In this document: piece after piece, positions 20,201 to 27,950 of the stretch
Layout of the letters: each line of letters starts with the position of its first letter
How positions within the stretch are numbered: the first letter of the stretch is position 1
Assembly (NCBI GenBank): GCA_945870455.1
Contig: CAMBSL010000014.1
Coordinates: 1-46,045 of the forward strand
DNA: 46,045 nucleotides
Reading direction: 5' to 3'
Origin: Pirellula staleyi DSM 6068
GTDB taxonomy: Bacteria > Planctomycetota > Planctomycetia > Pirellulales > Pirellulaceae
Position numbers and translations under genes: made by a program
The notes under the pieces: generated by a model
The model's input: the letters and a program-made list of their open reading frames with translations, nothing else
Told to the model about the DNA's origin: nothing
Databases searched by the model: none

Positions 20201-20208
20201 CCACTCAT
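14290..20208 (-). CDS. Giant coiled-coil membrane protein, DUF4175-like
   Basis: A 1972-residue protein. ATG 20208 overlaps the previous stop as ATGA, so coupled translation is likely; in-frame starts at 20238 and 20289 lie inside the upstream gene. Residues about 35-95 hold two membrane spans (FVCLFLCSIAIAML and LICVSYVFALFVGWTFGL), followed by IAWSLENAHPNFRESLLT, the hallmark helix I associate with DUF4175-type proteins, and a third span near 165-180 (AAAAIAVAAVLVTASYV). Residues about 200-580 are beta-rich, possibly Ig-like, and presumably extracytoplasmic. From about 600 to 1700 the protein is almost entirely alpha-helical coiled coil rich in Glu, Ala, Gln, Lys and Ser, and the last 250 residues are disordered (Ser/Asn/Gln-rich) with a conserved-looking end DPEFVEAIKAYFKAMG. 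It is the last gene of the MoxR operon. Function unknown; an envelope scaffold is inference. Confidence 0.8.
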   Translation of the reverse strand: MSGTLPETLRSSRETVGSFLQQFADRQMRLQIIRGFFNAFVCLFLCSIAIAMLDATHWLVDGWRWGLICVSYVFALFVGWTFGLKGLWYQPSQENIAWSLENAHPNFRESLLTTIDLRRDGGSRRRGSLEFISAIEQGVAQELDTLNVESLLPWRKIAQSAAAAIAVAAVLVTASYVPNLRFSERLARAMIPFVSLVRPSNIQINVLKPSPTSMSVPTDQSLRFVVEVTGGVPSEASLELVEDGAPSPDSNRTLKMMLESNNPVRFSLSAPISDKTTRYRVLAGDGQTLFRTLTPVPRPKSLAFHATVTPPAYTKQDSSLTSNVRGDLQLLSGSRVHLAIDTNLTLAKALILLEYTASGRKETLALSNVKPSESLPLGTGATARHAAEFDVTENARYQVRLVSNFEFDGINVENSFSPTYRIEAIEDAGALVAWAANEETYWKSPPSTGATFIVAPNEILKLAANVSDNLPIEQISNEISINRGDWQTTKAKIELMVVDQTATIPTSDANPKPKQLVEASAEWTWDLLDSPASSGDIVASRVTVVDRKGNVSHSPIVQFSIASASYDRNRHASLVRRAQLVAPIRAFAEHLSSKREQIRPLIDKLREANVPESQLNASLKEIRVMADEGIAKAQAIRSLAKEIMVDLTQCIDQNELELTVRTVSRMEREFLKYIQHFANVQELSTSQSASSELAPWHQSDRLRKVDRMLQAYDRTCEHSKRLLEIYCQFIGLELQAALTRDLTALMEHQTNSLNRATVSDFATLTRSNTISEQNMDSVVKLASDMESNVSPKVKEGLSNLYRWIDQTRLEIRDITQADESAQSVNQLKQRIERSSNELKGMRWGFNLGENLIWVTIDSRKELLNQSGSLWNSFENLLQKLNQRLEATVDKSLATDELLSRVNKLDSETTGPLISALAQMLDRRDIHQLRTVADPMFPIDMGMAHRALTNHLERCLSEPTNAAEIIKDFKEIAKAYRILEAAHETVEARLAVQALRPREQYEWKTLDGQLVHPKQWDSVNLRIELAYQWMQQAGFPGPVIEKFNALRSCEAAQRISQKLNVRRDANNTNVFSASENIREMLELWAVADSQAKPTIDAARAVLAKYALSVSQLALKAADATRQLKQVTELPSPSQIQMQQQAAERATSELQDALIELANKQDLLKDVERDLARDSDAALNLIESVSAPMRDSIATALEAMNAMADSRPNDQPSASEQGQRELAKKVSEAIQRESATIDAITKVANHFAMLEKQSQNTDSDREKEMAQSREDLSMLATEAANEPALPPDAIPLRDTTEDYERAEELASLAKSDPLDLLQKLEQELKTNPLMQDELSEISKANAQAVALELRNAAKDELSMAIQNENSDLVLAGEKRLQIEKLRSVSEQAERFAARLLTKASTIASRAGNNAEAVALEQSSRELGIAANSVKRLNEQSTRLEFEQSLQPLSEKLAQAQRQIQVTSQAIEPKIENRTAKDEQTRQANRNEMRNLQNQIREEMNKQARDTSKESMQRFEQAKKRAEQLATPLKNARRQTQEAKRALEKAPNDDASKERLRNASIQEEQLVARTQTAQSEVRQAESLAEQAKLRASKFDESVRKDVDKPNPIAALAAEQLEKAREQLDELQSQVSSLIPETKSLSEPKSTSAALSAEKNQHKGIQEKVGGAAQELARSARHEERLGNTSGAKVLAETSAQVDKTSNESLQQVADKLNAAAADAIRSEADQATANQDSEIQEPFRRPATQALQDTVTQASQELTNLARQLDQAIGSTESSQRGTDIPKPNADSSRPNQGSQSKGSKQERDEKQTAARELARMLDELDRSTNADPSTNGKSAQGENSSKSEGQQRASAEEQGDRNGSRSSFQDSVRNSADNLSGAMNQDRLNQRSASNPTRNSSRNESSQSQSQANKQGRGMAGQEPGAFVLPGRSKEPSRDWGNLREQRAEDTIEGRRDEYDPEFVEAIKAYFKAMGSRP

Positions 20209-22538
20209 ATCAAACCAGCTCGTTTTCTTAGGTACCATTCCAATGCCAGCAGAGACATTATTGTTGCAAACCACGGGTAGCTTTGCCACAACATGGTCTG
20301 AGAGTTGACCGTTTTTCCAGTTCGGTATTGTTTTAGACGTTCGGTGATCGATTCGGCGTCTTCGAGCATTGCAAAGACTCCACCGGTTGATTCTGCAGTC
20401 TGCGTGAGTACTCCAACGTTGCAGGCTAGGGCCTGCGTCTCTAATTCTACAGGAGGCTGCACGATAAATTCAGTCTGGACCACCAAGGCTTCTTTTGGAA
20501 CGCCCACGGCTTCCAATTGCACTCGATATTGACCTTTTGTAAGTGGACCAATCGTGGCACTATAGAATCCACGTGCGTCTCGATCTTGAACAAGAGGTAT
20601 GGCTGCAAATCGTTCTCCGTTACGGGTCAGGATTGCTTGCACCACCGCGTCCTCGAGCGGCAGCGAATCGTCTTGCTTGAGTTTCGCTCTAACAGTAACT
20701 TGCTCGTCTGTGGATACCATCCTCAAACCTGAATCGAGCGATGCAAATGTGTCGTTTGTCGCAAAGGGAGCTCGCATCGTCCAACTCGCGAGCTGATTCC
20801 AGAATCGCTGGTGAACCAAATCGGCTACGTTGTAACGCCATCGCCAGGTCTCATCGAATCCGATGTAAACGACTCGTCCCTGGCCAAAGAGCTTCGTTGC
20901 GATCAGTGGATATGCTTTGCTGTCGCCATTTTCGGCTACGCCCTCCAGCAGAACTTCCGCACCCGGCTCTAGCTCGAATTGTCGAATCGATTTAGGAGTC
21001 GGAAGCTCCTGCCAGGACTTCTGATTGGACTCGATGGTTGTCCCGAGCTGTAACGCAGGTTGCTCCATCGCAGATTGTGCTAGTCGAAGCGACTTTAACA
21101 CTACGCCTTCTTGAACACTGAGCGGCTTCACGGGCATCCATGCAGGCAACGCGTTGTCCGTCGCAGTGGATTGATCGGTTCGCTTGCTATCGATAATGAT
21201 CAGACCGCCGCCACTGACGCTTACAAAATCGCTAAGCCAGATGTTTTGTTCAACGCTGAGCTGCGGCAAGCTGCTAAGCGACAATAAAACCAGATCGTAG
21301 TCGAATAGTTTTGAACGAGTGTTCGGGAAGTAATCTCGCTCGAAGGCTGCTCGCCCCAGAGAAATGCTCGTTTCCCAAGCAGCATCGCGACTCAGCGCAT
21401 TCTTGATATATCGCGTTTCCCAACCACCTCGTCGATCCACAAGCAAGACTCGATTCCGTCGTTCGACTCCCCATAACGATGTGTCGAACGAATTGTTCGC
21501 CTGCGAAACTTCGATCGCTTTGGATTTGAGAAAAAATGTCAGATCGATCGGCACAGTGGAGTTGTCCGTGCCCGACGGCAATCGTTGCTTGGCTGCATCC
21601 AACAGCGCTTCAGCGGGTATTTCAAATTCGATTCGCCGAAGTTCTTGATTCAGAGATTCCAGCTCTTTCGTCCAAATCGTTGTACCATATTGCTCGATCT
21701 CGATGCGGTAGGGTGTGCCAGTCGGAGTTCGTTCTTTCATCGTGATCGTGCCTCGGATTAAATCAGTCCGAAACACACGTTTGGAATGGTCCACTTTGAG
21801 GATACCAAGGTCATCCGGTTCGGATCGAGTTCCGATTCCGATGGTGAAAACAGGAATTCGTTTGTCCAAAGCAGATGCAGCCGCAGACGACAGGCTTTGT
21901 CCAGAATTACTCTGTCCATCGGTTACAAAAACGACCGCTGCCGGAGAATCTGCAATCGACTCAACCAACGCTTCACCTAGAGCCGAAGCCTGGCCATCGG
22001 CACGGATGGAATCTTGAGCTGGCATTGCAGCATTCGAGTGCGAGTCCCAAATCAATGAAAGTGACTTTGGATCCATAGAGCCACTTCGGGCTCCAAGCCA
22101 CTCGATGCGATGGTTGTCTTGTTGCCTCGCTAGCCATCCCTCGGGTTTATCGGGTTTGCTTGAACCTCCAAGCAGCCAGCGAAGCACTCGATCGATGCGG
22201 CGCTCCGATTCCTCCTCGCTGGAGGCAAGGGATGGTTCCGGGGCGTTCGCCACAGAAATCGATGAGTCTCTCGCAGCCATGCTATCCGATAAGTCAAGAA
22301 CAACACGCAGTCGACTCAACTCTCCTTCGACCCTTCGGTGGTAAAGCGTCGGTCCGGCAAGCATGAATATCAGCAAGAAAAAGGCTGATGAACGCAGGAC
22401 CGGTAGCAACCAGCAAAACGGCCTTCGAATATGTTGGGACTCACGCCAATACCACCTCCCAATCCACATCGAACCAACGATAGCAGCGAGCAATACTAGC
22501 CACCATGGCCAAAGCCCGGAGAAACGAAGTGTCGTCAT
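20205..22538 (-). CDS. Membrane-anchored von Willebrand factor A protein
   Basis: A 777-residue protein. ATG 22538 overlaps the previous stop as ATGA; an upstream in-frame TTG at 22727 would add 63 residues overlapping the preceding gene and is unlikely. Two N-terminal spans (PWWLVLLAAIVGSMWIG and LRSSAFFLLIFMLAGPTL) are followed by a vWA domain with the intact metal-ion-dependent adhesion motif DLSDS near residue 80 and VFVTDGQSNSG near 207. The middle has a glutamine-amidotransferase-like fold segment (LVLLSLSSLPQLS...FVSVSGGGLIIID), often seen in such proteins, and a beta-rich region. A C-terminal span (WFATIMSLLALEWYL) precedes the basic tail KRAGLI. It belongs to the MoxR/DUF58/Bat-like operon and probably forms part of a membrane complex assembled by the MoxR ATPase. 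Its specific role is unknown. Confidence 0.85.
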   Translation of the reverse strand: MTTLRFSGLWPWWLVLLAAIVGSMWIGRWYWRESQHIRRPFCWLLPVLRSSAFFLLIFMLAGPTLYHRRVEGELSRLRVVLDLSDSMAARDSSISVANAPEPSLASSEEESERRIDRVLRWLLGGSSKPDKPEGWLARQQDNHRIEWLGARSGSMDPKSLSLIWDSHSNAAMPAQDSIRADGQASALGEALVESIADSPAAVVFVTDGQSNSGQSLSSAAASALDKRIPVFTIGIGTRSEPDDLGILKVDHSKRVFRTDLIRGTITMKERTPTGTPYRIEIEQYGTTIWTKELESLNQELRRIEFEIPAEALLDAAKQRLPSGTDNSTVPIDLTFFLKSKAIEVSQANNSFDTSLWGVERRNRVLLVDRRGGWETRYIKNALSRDAAWETSISLGRAAFERDYFPNTRSKLFDYDLVLLSLSSLPQLSVEQNIWLSDFVSVSGGGLIIIDSKRTDQSTATDNALPAWMPVKPLSVQEGVVLKSLRLAQSAMEQPALQLGTTIESNQKSWQELPTPKSIRQFELEPGAEVLLEGVAENGDSKAYPLIATKLFGQGRVVYIGFDETWRWRYNVADLVHQRFWNQLASWTMRAPFATNDTFASLDSGLRMVSTDEQVTVRAKLKQDDSLPLEDAVVQAILTRNGERFAAIPLVQDRDARGFYSATIGPLTKGQYRVQLEAVGVPKEALVVQTEFIVQPPVELETQALACNVGVLTQTAESTGGVFAMLEDAESITERLKQYRTGKTVNSQTMLWQSYPWFATIMSLLALEWYLRKRAGLI

Positions 22539-24892
22539 AAAACCCCTTGTTCCCTCGACTGTCGCGTCGCTTGCGAACGAGGGGACAACCTCTGTTCCAA
22601 AGCAATCTCCGCTAAGAAACAAATCACGAGAGCGGTCCAAAGCCATGTCCAAATTTCTCGACCATACCAAACCGATCGTGTCGAGTCGAGTAACTCGACA
22701 GAGCTGTTTGAAAACCTTGCATTCCAAGTCTTCGCTAGGTCATCCATTTCCTTGGATGACATCGGCTGCAATTGCGACTCCGCGGAGGATTTCATGACAT
22801 CTGGTTTTACGCAAACTAGGGTTCGATTCAATGCGAAACTAGCCGAGTGCATTTCCTCCATGGGCTCGGTCGGCGCGAGAACACCCGTCGTTGAATCGGA
22901 CTCTGCTAATACCGTGGCAATATACGGTCCTAACAGGCGTGTATCGCTAAAGTGGAATCGGTGCCCTTCCTCCATTTGAACGATATCTGATTTTTTGTCT
23001 GGTCGCACTACTTGAATCGTTCCGGGTGACGACTTGGAACTATCGGTGGTTTGTGGCGGGATTGAGGCGGACCATTCGGAACCCGAGGTGAGCTGACGAT
23101 CAGGGGGTTCTACCTGAGCTGCATAGGCCGCCAACTTTTGAATCAATGGTAAGAAGGCGGTACGGGAAGGCAAATTTGAGTCATCATCGTCACAGGAAGT
23201 GCTAACCCACAAACATCGCCCATTTCCCAAGCTGGTTTGTAGCAACCACGGTTGGTTGTCTTCGAAACGCACCGCTACGGAGGCATTGAAGGGAGCAAGC
23301 GTAGCGGCCGGATCGAGCGAGAAAAGAATTCTACTTTCAAAGCGGGCTTTGGCTAAGGATGCCAAACTAAGTGGCGACATATCGCGGATTGGAACGAACT
23401 CTATTTGTTGTGTGTTGAGGCGAGTCTCCGGTCCGTTGTCGGTGGACTTGACAGAATTTCTGCCGGTAAGGTTGGCAATTCGAAGCCCTCCATTTGCGAC
23501 CGAAGGCCAAGACTGGTATTGATCGATGCGAACGCGATCGCCTAGAAAAACCATGAGGCCATTACCTTCGTTGACAAAGTCCCGCAACCAACGCTGCTGT
23601 GGTTCGGGTACTTCTGCGACGTTACATAAACAAACAACTCGGGCTGCTTTTAGGAGCGGTTCACTGAGCTCCTGTGGCTGAACGGATTTGGTGATAGCCA
23701 TGTCTCCCTTTTCTCCATGCAGGATCGAGAATGGCGAGAGCGCCAGCCGTAAGAAATCGGTTTCGCTCTGCATCGGCTCTTTCTTGCGATCTCCGTCCAC
23801 TAGCAAGATCTGCATAGGCTCTTTTACAACCAAGACACTGGACGACGTGTTATCCGCAACAAGCCAGTCGTCTCGAAGGATTTGCGAGCGAAGCAGTTGA
23901 TCACCCAAGTGCTTCGGGGCCCAGCGAGACCGAACGAGTGCAGTTGTGTTTGCAGGCAACGAGATGCGCTGCCGATCGATTTCTATATCGTTGGCGTAGA
24001 CTGCAATAGGCACGTCATTGCAGTCTTGGTCTCCGTGATTGCCGATGGTCGTGTTTACACTACACTCTTGCCCTGAAGCGATGGTACTAGGCACGGAAAG
24101 GATCGAATCGATAGACAAATTAGACTGTTTCTCGTCTTTGGTCGGAGCAATGTTCACCATGGCAAACTCGGGTACCACGTTTTGCTTTTTTATGAGTTCA
24201 ACGAGCTCAAAAGTACTTTCCTTCGAAAGCTTGCTCCAATCGTTGGTTTGATAGTCCGAAACCACGACCAGTTGACGTCTCGGATGCTGACTTTTGCCGA
24301 GCCAGTCCAAGGCCAACCGAAGCGAATTCTCAATATCAAGTTCACCCGCCGGAACTGTTCGATTGATGAGTTGTTCCAGTTGAATAGCCAGCTCATCCGG
24401 AATTTGACCGTTCATCGTCTCTGGTTTTGTACCGGACAACAAAACTGCCGCATTGCTACCGGCTGGCAGACCGGCGAGAATTTCGATCGCTGCACTGCAT
24501 GCTTTAGCGAACCGGGTCGTCCGCCCTGCCGAGAGGTTCGTTTCATCTAAGTTATTGTTTACTTGACCTGTGTTATCCATTGCAAACATGGACATTGAGT
24601 CGTCGATCAGGATTGCGATCGATATGGACGCTGGCCCAGTTGTTGACAGCCATGACTGAAAGAGTGGACGAGACATTGCCAAGGCGAGTAATATCGGCAG
24701 CAAGCATCTGAGGAACAACAACAAGAGCTGTTGCCAATGAACCCGTTTCGCATTGACATTGCGAGAGAATTGCAGCAGATGCATAGCCCCCCAATCGACA
24801 GTCACAACTCGATTGCGGTGGAGCAGATGAATGAGCAATGGGATCGTGAATGCGGCGGCTCCGAATGCGAGGAGTCCGTTGAGAAACGTCAT
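22535..24892 (-). CDS. BatA-like membrane protein with vWA domain
   Basis: A 785-residue protein starting at ATG 24892, which overlaps the DUF58 stop as ATGA. Residues 1-75 match the BatA (aerotolerance regulator N-terminal) domain: a first span (GLLAFGAAAFTIPLLIHLLH), the polar stretch HRNRVVTVDWGAMHLLQFS, then LLLLFLRCLLPILLALAMSRP. A vWA domain begins near residue 92 with ISIAILIDDSMSM, giving an intact DxSxS motif, and has LVVVSDYQTNDW later. A second, ThuA/amidotransferase-like region (ILLVDGDRKKEPM...VVCLCNVAEVP..) follows, and the C-terminus has one span (WLWTALVICFLAEIALEQ). In other phyla Bat proteins sit beside MoxR and form periplasmic metal-dependent protein-binding complexes linked to stress tolerance. 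Here it is the third gene of the operon. Confidence 0.88.
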   Translation of the reverse strand: MTFLNGLLAFGAAAFTIPLLIHLLHRNRVVTVDWGAMHLLQFSRNVNAKRVHWQQLLLLFLRCLLPILLALAMSRPLFQSWLSTTGPASISIAILIDDSMSMFAMDNTGQVNNNLDETNLSAGRTTRFAKACSAAIEILAGLPAGSNAAVLLSGTKPETMNGQIPDELAIQLEQLINRTVPAGELDIENSLRLALDWLGKSQHPRRQLVVVSDYQTNDWSKLSKESTFELVELIKKQNVVPEFAMVNIAPTKDEKQSNLSIDSILSVPSTIASGQECSVNTTIGNHGDQDCNDVPIAVYANDIEIDRQRISLPANTTALVRSRWAPKHLGDQLLRSQILRDDWLVADNTSSSVLVVKEPMQILLVDGDRKKEPMQSETDFLRLALSPFSILHGEKGDMAITKSVQPQELSEPLLKAARVVCLCNVAEVPEPQQRWLRDFVNEGNGLMVFLGDRVRIDQYQSWPSVANGGLRIANLTGRNSVKSTDNGPETRLNTQQIEFVPIRDMSPLSLASLAKARFESRILFSLDPAATLAPFNASVAVRFEDNQPWLLQTSLGNGRCLWVSTSCDDDDSNLPSRTAFLPLIQKLAAYAAQVEPPDRQLTSGSEWSASIPPQTTDSSKSSPGTIQVVRPDKKSDIVQMEEGHRFHFSDTRLLGPYIATVLAESDSTTGVLAPTEPMEEMHSASFALNRTLVCVKPDVMKSSAESQLQPMSSKEMDDLAKTWNARFSNSSVELLDSTRSVWYGREIWTWLWTALVICFLAEIALEQRLSPRSQATRQSREQGVL

Positions 24893-25797
24893 TTGCCGCT
24901 CCTTCGCTTAGCAATGTAATTCGATAATACCGTGCTATGCGATTGGGAAGTGCGAACAGGAATCAGATCGATTCGACTCTGCGCACAGCCTCGTTCTAGC
25001 TCGCTTTGATATCGCTGCATGTTTTCAATATAAACTTTACGAAGCTGAATCGGGTCGACGAGAATTTGATTGGATGCCAATTCCAGTGAACGGAACATGG
25101 TTCTGGACTGAAATGGAAAGTCAACTTCATCGTCGTCTAAAATCTGAAAGACGATGACCTCCTGATAATTGTTGCGCAAAAGTGTTAGCGACTTTGCAAT
25201 CGCCTCGGCATCGCCAAAGCAATCGGAGATGAGAATCACCAGCCCTCGCCGTTTGCAGTTATGAAGCAAGCCGCGCAGGACGATACTAAGATCAGTCTCG
25301 CTGCTTGGAACCGAATCGGTCATGGCCTGAAAAAGTGCCTGCAGATGATTCGGGCGACTGCGGGGTGGTATATAGTTTCGAATCGTGGAATCGAAGGTTG
25401 CAAGGCCTACAGCATCTTGTTGGTTGATCAACAAATACGCGAGCGAGGCGGCCAATCGAACTCCAAACTCATGTTTGGTGAGCCCTTGCGAACGCGAACC
25501 TGAATACCGCATTGAGCCACTCTGATCAAGCGCCAGCGTGCATCGCAAATTCGTTTCGTCCTCATATTGGCGAATGTAGAGTCGGTCCGTCTTGCCGTAA
25601 AGCTTCCAATCGATGTTTCGTGTTTCATCGCCTGGGACGTAGGGCCGGTGCTCTTTGAATTGAACGCTCGCGCCGATGTGATGCGAACGATGCATGCCGC
25701 CGCTGAGCCCTTCCACAACACCTTTGGCGTACAACTGCAACCCAGTTACGCGCGACAGATCTTGAGGTGACAACCAACGCAAGAAAGGTAGTTTCAC
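24889..25797 (-). CDS. DUF58 domain protein
   Basis: A 302-residue protein starting at GTG 25797, 14 bases after the moxR stop. The DUF58 signature is clear: GGMHRSHHIGASVQFKEHRP followed by YVPGDETRNIDWKLYGKTDRLYIRQYEDE, with the R-x-Y-x-x-G-D-x-x-R-x-I-D-W pattern. It continues into a vWA-like fold with intact LALDQSGSM (DxSxS) near residue 92 and LVILISDCFGD near 185. DUF58 proteins are almost always encoded next to MoxR ATPases and are thought to be their substrates or partners. It lacks a membrane span and is likely cytoplasmic or membrane-associated through the next two proteins. Its stop overlaps the start of the BatA-like gene. Confidence 0.93.
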   Translation of the reverse strand: MKLPFLRWLSPQDLSRVTGLQLYAKGVVEGLSGGMHRSHHIGASVQFKEHRPYVPGDETRNIDWKLYGKTDRLYIRQYEDETNLRCTLALDQSGSMRYSGSRSQGLTKHEFGVRLAASLAYLLINQQDAVGLATFDSTIRNYIPPRSRPNHLQALFQAMTDSVPSSETDLSIVLRGLLHNCKRRGLVILISDCFGDAEAIAKSLTLLRNNYQEVIVFQILDDDEVDFPFQSRTMFRSLELASNQILVDPIQLRKVYIENMQRYQSELERGCAQSRIDLIPVRTSQSHSTVLSNYIAKRRSGK

Positions 25798-25811
25798 TGT
25801 TGCTCCGCAGA

Positions 25812-26891
25812 CTAATAGGCGACGGCTTTCGCGGAACTTGAATTGGCTTTACGGCGAGGCAACTCCTTGAGCAACCTTGCAATGATCGCATCTGTATCGA
25901 GCCCCTCGGCCTGCGCACTAAAGGTCGGAACGATACGATGGCGCAACACGGGTGCGGATAAGGCCTCGACGTCTTCGGTCGACACATGCAAACGACCATG
26001 CAGCAATGCTCTAGCTTTGCTGGCCATGACAATTTGCTGACAAGCGCGCGGGCCTGGCCCCCATTGAACCCATTGCTGAACCCATTTCAGCGCATCTGTT
26101 TCCTTTGGCCTAAGTGCACGGACGACATCCAGTACGAATTGCTTGACATGATCGGGAAGAGGAACCATACGAACAATGCGTTGAAACGCGAGTATCTCAG
26201 GCCCAGAGACTACCGGCGTGATTTGGCCCGAACTGGAACCGGTTGTTCGCTCGATGATCTCCCCTTCTTGATCGCGTGTTGGATAGTCGACGATCGTTTG
26301 AAAAAGAAATCGATCCCGTTGTGCTTCCGGAAGCGGGTAGGTTCCCTCTTGTTCAATGGGATTCTGAGTGGCGAGAACAAAAAAAGGTTCCGAAAGCTGG
26401 TATGTCTTGCCCCCAACCGTGACGCAGTGCTCTTGCATCGCTTCGAGCAACGCGGCTTGAGTTTTGGGTGGCGTTCGATTGATTTCATCTGCCAACAGGA
26501 TTTGAGTAAAGACAGGGCCTTTGGCGAAAACCAACTGACGACTCCCAGAATCCGATTGCTGAATAATGTCGGTACCTGTGATATCCGCTGGCATCAGATC
26601 GGGCGTGAATTGGATACGATGGAATTGTAGATCCATAGCTTGGGCGAGCGATCGGACCATGAGAGTCTTGGCAAGCCCCGGCACTCCTTCAAGCAAACAA
26701 TGGCCTCCTGCAAGAATCGCGATCAGAAGCTGTTCAACGGTTTTGTCTTGGCCGACAATAACTTGGCCAATCTGAAACCGAATCTTTTGAAAGGTTTCTT
26801 GAAGTTGCTTTGCCTGTTGTAAATCATCGGCGTTTGAATGTGGGGTAGGCTGCGTCATGGTGTTGGGCGCTTTGAGATTAGGGACATCCAT
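25812..26891 (-). CDS. MoxR-family AAA+ ATPase
   Basis: A 359-residue AAA+ ATPase. Walker A is GVPGLAKT (residues 69-76) and Walker B is [22 protein letters not shown] near 132; sensor-1 [26 protein letters not shown] follows, with the sensor/arginine-finger region typical of MoxR. The C-terminal helical lid contains [21 protein letters not shown] and [14 protein letters not shown]. MoxR ATPases act as chaperones that mature or assemble partner vWA proteins, using ATP in the cytoplasm. It is the first gene of the five-gene operon, and ATG 26891 is taken as start, though ATG 26858 (MTQPTPHSN) is also possible. Upstream there is an inverted repeat at 26930-26948 next to a TACAAT box, which may be the operon's control site. 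Confidence 0.93.
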   Translation of the reverse strand: MDVPNLKAPNTMTQPTPHSNADDLQQAKQLQETFQKIRFQIGQVIVGQDKTVEQLLIAILAGGHCLLEGVPGLAKTLMVRSLAQAMDLQFHRIQFTPDLMPADITGTDIIQQSDSGSRQLVFAKGPVFTQILLADEINRTPPKTQAALLEAMQEHCVTVGGKTYQLSEPFFVLATQNPIEQEGTYPLPEAQRDRFLFQTIVDYPTRDQEGEIIERTTGSSSGQITPVVSGPEILAFQRIVRMVPLPDHVKQFVLDVVRALRPKETDALKWVQQWVQWGPGPRACQQIVMASKARALLHGRLHVSTEDVEALSAPVLRHRIVPTFSAQAEGLDTDAIIARLLKELPRRKANSSSAKAVAY

Positions 26892-26918
26892 CTAGCAGGA
26901 TCCGATTTCCGCGGCCGT

Positions 26919-26948
26919 ATTGTACTCGAATACTTCGTGATGAAGTAT
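26919..26948 (-). promoter_or_regulatory. Inverted repeat and possible -10 box upstream of the MoxR operon
   Basis: A perfect 7-bp inverted repeat ATACTTC / GAAGTAT (26930-26936 and 26942-26948) with a 5-base loop lies about 40 bases upstream of the moxR start. On the minus strand a TACAAT hexamer (26919-26924) follows it, suited to a -10 box; no good -35 is visible at 17-18 bases, and that position falls in the repeat. The arrangement would fit an operator or activator site. Without a T-run it does not look like a terminator of the upstream hydrolase gene. Confidence 0.35.
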
Positions 26949-26957
26949 GACAGAAAT

Positions 26958-27824
26958 TTACTCAACCCATTCTCGAATGCACTGAATCAAGCTTCGCCTC
27001 GCCCCTCCGTAGGAGTGGTCGGCGTTTGCAATCACACGAACGTTTTGATTTGATGGAGTTTCGGTTGTGGTGGATATGACTTCGGACAAAACACGATGAA
27101 CATTCTTAAAGTTGGAAGAACCCATCTCAACTTCTAGTTGCCCAAACGTCCACAAGCTTGGTACATGGATCGAGTTGGCGAGTGCGATGTAATCGTACTT
27201 GTCGCCGCTGCCATACTTATCGACGTAGGTCGATGCACAGATCAACATCGGGAGTGGGAATCGAACCTTCATCACTCGATCCGGATTGCCAGCGGCACAT
27301 AGCTCCACTGCGTCTCGCAAATGCTCTTGAAAAACAGATCCTCTTTCGGGATCCGCAAGAAGCAGCTTGGTGTTTAATCGAGGTGGGGATACAGCAATCC
27401 ATCGCTTGACTCGCTTTGGATTCTCGATGACCCACAGGCAACATTTTAAGGCACCGAGACTGTGCCCAAGAAGCGAAACCTGATGGATCTCTTGGGAGTT
27501 CAAGAAGCTGAACCACGCGTCCAGGTCCTGCTGACATGAGGAAATGGTTTCGATTTGCGAGCCGACCCGCATCGGTGTTGGGCCCGAGTTAAAGCTCAAA
27601 ATGTCGTGGCCACGCGTGTTGACTAAAAGAATACCGAATCCTCTGCTGGCAAAAAAACGTGCTATTTCATCAAGCAACGAGGAACTGTAGAAATTGCTGT
27701 TCACACCGTGAACCAAGATCCAAACTTCGTCGCACGGTTCTGGCAACGCCATAAAACCATGCAATTGAACCCCATCGGATGTCGTCGTTTGAACAAGTGA
27801 TCCCAACACGTGGCAAGCTCGCAA
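26958..27824 (-). CDS. Alpha/beta hydrolase
   Basis: A 288-residue alpha/beta hydrolase-fold protein. The oxyanion-hole strand WILVHGVNSNFYSS is near residue 35, the nucleophile elbow LGHSLGALK near 120 (catalytic Ser), and ANADHSYGG near 268 supplies the catalytic His. GILLVNTRGHD and an Asp in the strand before the His complete the pattern. No signal peptide, so cytoplasmic. The annotated start is TTG 27824; GTG 27809 is an alternative, and neither has an ideal ribosome site. The substrate cannot be predicted. The gene lies between the MoxR operon and a strong terminator at 27898-27928, so it must have its own promoter, in the roughly 70 bases between that terminator and its start, or be read through. 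Confidence 0.85.
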   Translation of the reverse strand: MRACHVLGSLVQTTTSDGVQLHGFMALPEPCDEVWILVHGVNSNFYSSSLLDEIARFFASRGFGILLVNTRGHDILSFNSGPTPMRVGSQIETISSCQQDLDAWFSFLNSQEIHQVSLLGHSLGALKCCLWVIENPKRVKRWIAVSPPRLNTKLLLADPERGSVFQEHLRDAVELCAAGNPDRVMKVRFPLPMLICASTYVDKYGSGDKYDYIALANSIHVPSLWTFGQLEVEMGSSNFKNVHRVLSEVISTTTETPSNQNVRVIANADHSYGGARRSLIQCIREWVE

Positions 27825-27897
27825 TCCTGAAAGGAGGCTGTCCGGTGCGGCTTAACGAATCACTCGGAAATTCTCTTGCGGCTCGCGCCGCTCCGTT

Positions 27898-27928
27898 AAA
27901 AAAAAAAGCCATCGCGGTTTGCGATGGC
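27898..27928 (-). terminator. Rho-independent terminator after the Cys/Gly-rich protein gene
   Basis: Read on the minus strand, a perfect 8-bp stem GCCATCGC / GCGATGGC (27908-27915 and 27921-27928) with a 5-base loop is followed immediately by ten T residues (27898-27907). It lies 22 bases beyond the stop codon at 27951. Confidence 0.95.
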
Positions 27929-27950
27929 CCCTTATCGACTGAGTTCTCAA

